From Syntrophaceae bacterium UBA1163 (GTDB lineage: Bacteria > Desulfobacterota > BSN033 > UBA1163): a stretch of 15,712 nt of DNA. The stretch lies in the NCBI GenBank assembly GCA_002311635.1, contig DBZJ01000081.1:1-15712 (forward strand), read 5' to 3'. The first letter of the stretch is position 1. Each line of letters starts with the position of its first letter. This document shows positions 14,191 through 15,712 of the stretch, one piece after another. The notes beneath the pieces are model-generated. The model saw only the letters and a program-made list of their open reading frames with translations, made no database searches and was not told where the DNA came from. The translations under genes and the position numbers were made by a program.

Positions 14191-14576
14191 GCAGAAAGAT
14201 ATTAATCGTGGATGATGAAGAGGTGATCCGGAAGTTTTTAAAAATCCACCTCGTCAAACTGGGCTATGAGGTGACGGAGGCCGCCGATGGAGTACAGGCC
14301 TTGGAACAGCTGGGAAGAGACGACTTTGACCTTCTCATCTGCGATATTCTGATGCCCAAAAAGGATGGGTGGGAGGTCATTCGAGAAATGAAATCGAATC
14401 CCAAAACGAAGTCTATCCCGGTGATCGTTCTCACAGCAAAAAACGAAGATTCGGACATGTTCAAAGGATACAACCTCGGCGCCAATTATTATATGACGAA
14501 ACCCTTTACGAAGTCCCAGCTTATCTATGGGTTGAAACTCATGCTTGGTGAAACTTCAGAAGAGATAAGGGCATAG
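14187..14576 (+). CDS. Single-domain response regulator (CheY-like receiver)
   Basis: A 129-residue receiver domain with no output domain. The acidic pair D9/D10 (IVDDEE), the phospho-acceptor D53 (ICDILMPKKDGW), T83 (VLTAKNED) and K105 (MTKPF) are all present, so it should be phosphorylated normally. Its start overlaps the kinase stop codon in ATGA, with GGAGG nearby, which makes the kinase its likely phosphodonor. With no DNA-binding or enzyme part it must act through protein contact or as a phosphorelay step; the target is not in this window. A modest hairpin terminator follows. Confidence 0.93.
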   Translation: MSRKILIVDDEEVIRKFLKIHLVKLGYEVTEAADGVQALEQLGRDDFDLLICDILMPKKDGWEVIREMKSNPKTKSIPVIVLTAKNEDSDMFKGYNLGANYYMTKPFTKSQLIYGLKLMLGETSEEIRA

Positions 14577-14605
14577 GAAGATTCTTCGTTTACTCAACAG
14601 GCCTT

Positions 14606-14634
14606 CCTATTTTTTTGAGAAGAATAGGCTTTTC
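14606..14634 (+). terminator. Possible terminator after the response regulator
   Basis: CCTATT (14606-14611) pairs with AATAGG (14623-14628), followed by CTTTT. The stem is short and AT-rich, so this is a weak candidate. Its position 30 bp after the stop codon suits it. Confidence 0.4.
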
Positions 14635-14722
14635 CCCTCACGACGAGTATTCCTTAGGAAAAATGCTAAGTTTCGTGAGACAAAAACCCGTTACAAAGCT
14701 GAGCAAATAACGAACCCAAGTG

Positions 14723-14797
14723 GAGAAAGGAAATTCTTGAGAGGATCAATACAATGGGTCTTGATCAAGGAAGACGGAATTCTCAAGATCCTTTCTC
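14723..14797. repeat. Interrupted inverted repeat GAGAAAGGA/TCCTTTCTC
   Basis: GAGAAAGGA plus TCTTGAGA (14723-14742, with a 3-nt AAT bulge) is the reverse complement of 14781-14797, giving 17 pairs around a 38-nt loop that itself holds GATC...GATC. No T-run follows. Function unknown. Confidence 0.65.
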
Positions 14798-15066
14798 TTG
14801 ATTATAAACATCAGAAACGCCCTTGAACATCTTTCTTTCCCTTTTATAACTTTATTTCGATATACCCTCATACTCTCTTTGGATGGATTCGTCCATCCCC
14901 TACGCCCGAATCTCCTTCGGTCGTGAGCGCGCAGAAATGCTCGTCAAGCCACGGTTCATGAGAATGAATCCAAACGCCTAGCACCGCAGCCAGACCACAC
15001 ATAATACTTCAGCGACCAAATTGCCCAATAACTTAAGGAGCTTAAATACCGCTAGCGAATTTGACC

Positions 15067-15095
15067 TTGACCAAAACTTAAAGAAGTCGTATATT
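15067..15095 (+). promoter_or_regulatory. Sigma-70-type promoter for the tRNA array
   Basis: The -35 TTGACC (15067-15072) and -10 TATATT (15090-15095) are separated by 17 bases, the ideal spacing. The -10 box lies 11 nt before the tRNA-Arg 5' end. A second TTGACC at 15061-15066 is too far from the -10 box. Confidence 0.75.
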
Positions 15096-15105
15096 TAGCA
15101 ATTAA

Positions 15106-15182
15106 GCGCCTGTAGCTCAGATGGATAGAGCTACGGACTTCTAATCCGTAGGTCGTGGGTTCGAATCCCTCCAGGCGCGCCA
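15106..15182 (+). tRNA. tRNA-Arg (anticodon TCT)
   Basis: A 77-nt cloverleaf: acceptor GCGCCTG/CAGGCGC, D-arm GCTC/GAGC, anticodon stem ACGGA/TCCGT around CTTCTAA (anticodon TCT, reads AGA), T-loop TTCGAAT, discriminator G, encoded CCA. One T-T mismatch in the T-stem is tolerable. Its terminal GCCA is also the start of a 26-nt hairpin. Confidence 0.95.
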
Positions 15183-15242
15183 TGCACCACGTGGGGTGCA
15201 TGGCAAGCCATGGACTCAACGTAGTACACGGCGCCATGTACC
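15179..15242 (+). repeat. tRNA-linked 26-nt hairpin repeats, first group
   Basis: Unit 1 (15179-15204) is GCCATGCACC, a 6-nt loop ACGTGG, and GGTGCATGGC, with a perfect 10-bp stem. Its first four bases are the discriminator and CCA of tRNA-Arg. Unit 2 (15207-15232), GCCATGGACT-CAACGT-AGTACACGGC, pairs at 8 of 10 positions. A lone left arm, GCCATGTACC, follows at 15233-15242. Confidence 0.8.
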
Positions 15243-15298
15243 GTGCACTGTAATTGTTTGTCATATATAGCAATTTGAGGCTATTTTCTCAAATTTAT

Positions 15299-15376
15299 GG
15301 TGAGTGTAGCTCAGTTGGATAGAGCACTGGGTTGTGGCCCCAGTGGTCGAGGGTTCGAGTCCCTTCACTCACCCCA
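15299..15376 (+). tRNA. tRNA-His (anticodon GTG)
   Basis: A cloverleaf with the extra 5' G (G-1 at 15299) facing discriminator C (15373), the identity mark of tRNA-His. Acceptor GTGAGTG/CACTCAC, anticodon stem CTGGG/CCCAG around TTGTGGC (anticodon GTG), T-stem GAGGG/CCCTT, encoded CCA. A hairpin AATTTGAG/CTCAAATT lies just upstream (15272-15296). Confidence 0.96.
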
Positions 15377-15378
15377 AA

Positions 15379-15455
15379 GCGCCCGTAGCTCAGTTGGATA
15401 GAGCGTCGGACTTCGAATCCGCAGGTCGTCCGTTCGAGCCGGACCGGGCGCGCCA
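15379..15455 (+). tRNA. tRNA-Arg (anticodon TCG)
   Basis: A 77-nt cloverleaf only 2 bp after tRNA-His: acceptor GCGCCCG/CGGGCGC, anticodon loop CTTCGAA with anticodon TCG (reads CGA), T-stem GTCCG/CGGAC, discriminator G and CCA. The outermost pair of the anticodon stem is a T-C mismatch. Its GCCA end again begins a 26-nt hairpin. Confidence 0.95.
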
Positions 15456-15561
15456 CGAACCACGCAGGGTTCGTGGCAGCCGTGTACCTTACATGGTACA
15501 CGGCGCCATCAGTAATATACGTAAGGTTCAGGGCTGCCCTGCACTCTACGTAGTGCAGGGC
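15452..15561 (+). repeat. tRNA-linked 26-nt hairpin repeats, second group
   Basis: Three perfect hairpins and one degenerate unit follow the tRNA: GCCACGAACC/GGTTCGTGGC (15452-15477), GCCGTGTACC/GGTACACGGC (15479-15504), a 30-nt degenerate unit with central TACGTA (15505-15534), and GCCCTGCACT/AGTGCAGGGC (15536-15561). GCCATCAGT begins the degenerate unit and recurs after the last one at 15562. Stems differ in sequence but stay paired. Confidence 0.85.
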
Positions 15562-15600
15562 GCCATCAGTTAGGGTCATTGCAAGTTGTAAATTTAGCAG

Positions 15601-15669
15601 TGCAAAATTATCAATGTAGTTGAATTGCTAATTGATCATTGGTAGTTGATGATTTTGCAATGTTTTTTT
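15601..15669 (+). terminator. Possible terminator or hairpin before tRNA-Lys
   Basis: TGCAAAATTATCAA (15601-15614) pairs with TTGATGATTTTGCA (15646-15659), with one G-T pair, followed after three bases by seven T (15663-15669). The loop is 31 nt. The T-run fits a rho-independent terminator for the upstream tRNAs, which would mean tRNA-Lys has its own promoter. Confidence 0.4.
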
Positions 15670-15672
15670 CGG

Positions 15673-15712
15673 GAGCCGTTAGCTCAATAGGTAGAGCAAC
15701 TGACTCTTAATC
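15673..15712 (+). tRNA. tRNA-Lys (anticodon CTT), cut by window end
   Basis: The 5' part of a tRNA: acceptor strand GAGCCGT, TA, D-arm GCTC/GAGC, then ACTGA and loop CTCTTAA with anticodon CTT (reads AAG). The window ends in the anticodon stem, so the 3' half is not seen. Confidence 0.85.

Larger units (their letters stand above)
14577..15105. other. Intergenic region before the tRNA array, no gene seen
   Basis: About 530 bp without a credible reading frame. It holds a terminator candidate (14606-14634), a long interrupted inverted repeat (14723-14797), a perfect GGATGGA-TTCG-TCCATCC hairpin (14881-14898), and the tRNA promoter at its right end. The rest is unremarkable. Confidence 0.6.

Noticed and set aside
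15052..15273. Leftward 73-codon frame with GFEPTTYGLEVRSS
   Set aside because: Antisense of the first tRNA-Arg and its hairpins; spurious.
15179..15561. CRISPR array
   Set aside because: The units are near-contiguous hairpins with differing stems and no spacers of constant length, and no cas gene is present.
15334..15573. Rightward 79-codon frame containing [20 protein letters not shown]
   Set aside because: It reads through tRNA-Arg and the hairpin array; this is a well-known false protein produced by tRNA sequence.
15295..15579. Leftward 94-codon frame over tRNA-His and the second tRNA-Arg
   Set aside because: It is an antisense reading of tRNA genes. The phrases GTRTLDHWGHNP and [11 protein letters not shown] are familiar spurious translations of tRNAs in databases.

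Overview
The window is 15.7 kb of ordinary bacterial chromosome, roughly half GC, with short operons on both strands and tRNA genes encoding their own CCA. The gene families are a family-5 uracil-DNA glycosylase, a MoxR/CoxE pair, a GspA/ExeA-type ATPase fused to a LysM domain, an NtrB-like kinase behind a -24/-12 promoter, and small CxxC zinc proteins. Together they suit a Gram-negative anaerobe of the former Deltaproteobacteria (Desulfobacterota) or a nearby phylum. This placement is an inference. No phage, plasmid or conjugation genes are visible.

Layout. 266-1762 (+): DNA repair and housekeeping (UDGb, Smr-domain protein, DUF423 membrane protein). 1925-3435 (+): an exported thioredoxin-like protein, an exported peroxiredoxin with one cysteine, and a small zinc-ribbon protein, possibly one thiol-redox unit. 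3599-5061 (-): an exported M28 peptidase translationally coupled to a YfcE-type phosphodiesterase. 5200-7329 (-): MoxR AAA+ ATPase followed by a CoxE-like VWA protein. 7330-7902: a repeat-filled gap with one small ORF remnant. 7903-9256 (+): rph and rdgB. 9304-9879: a tRNA-Pro locus with one intact gene between two broken, repeat-invaded copies. 9942-11748 (-): a truncated-looking PilZ protein and an ATPase with TM, LysM and SPOR-like parts. 12256-14576 (+): a membrane histidine kinase and a single-domain response regulator. 15067-15712: a promoter and the tRNAs Arg(UCU), His(GUG), Arg(UCG) and Lys(CUU), the last cut by the window edge.

The unusual part is the non-coding layer. Palindromic or inverted repeats of several families sit in most gaps and also run into genes. 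One is a 40-bp perfect palindrome in frame inside the glycosylase gene. Others supply the stop codon of the zinc-ribbon gene and the tails of rph and probably the peptidase. A 56-bp two-hairpin repeat lies inside two broken tRNA-Pro copies. In the tRNA array, 26-nt hairpins with different but fully paired 10-bp stems start exactly on the GCCA end of both tRNA-Arg genes and repeat in tandem. The paired changes point to the hairpin structure as the conserved property. This tRNA-linked hairpin family is the best candidate for something undescribed.
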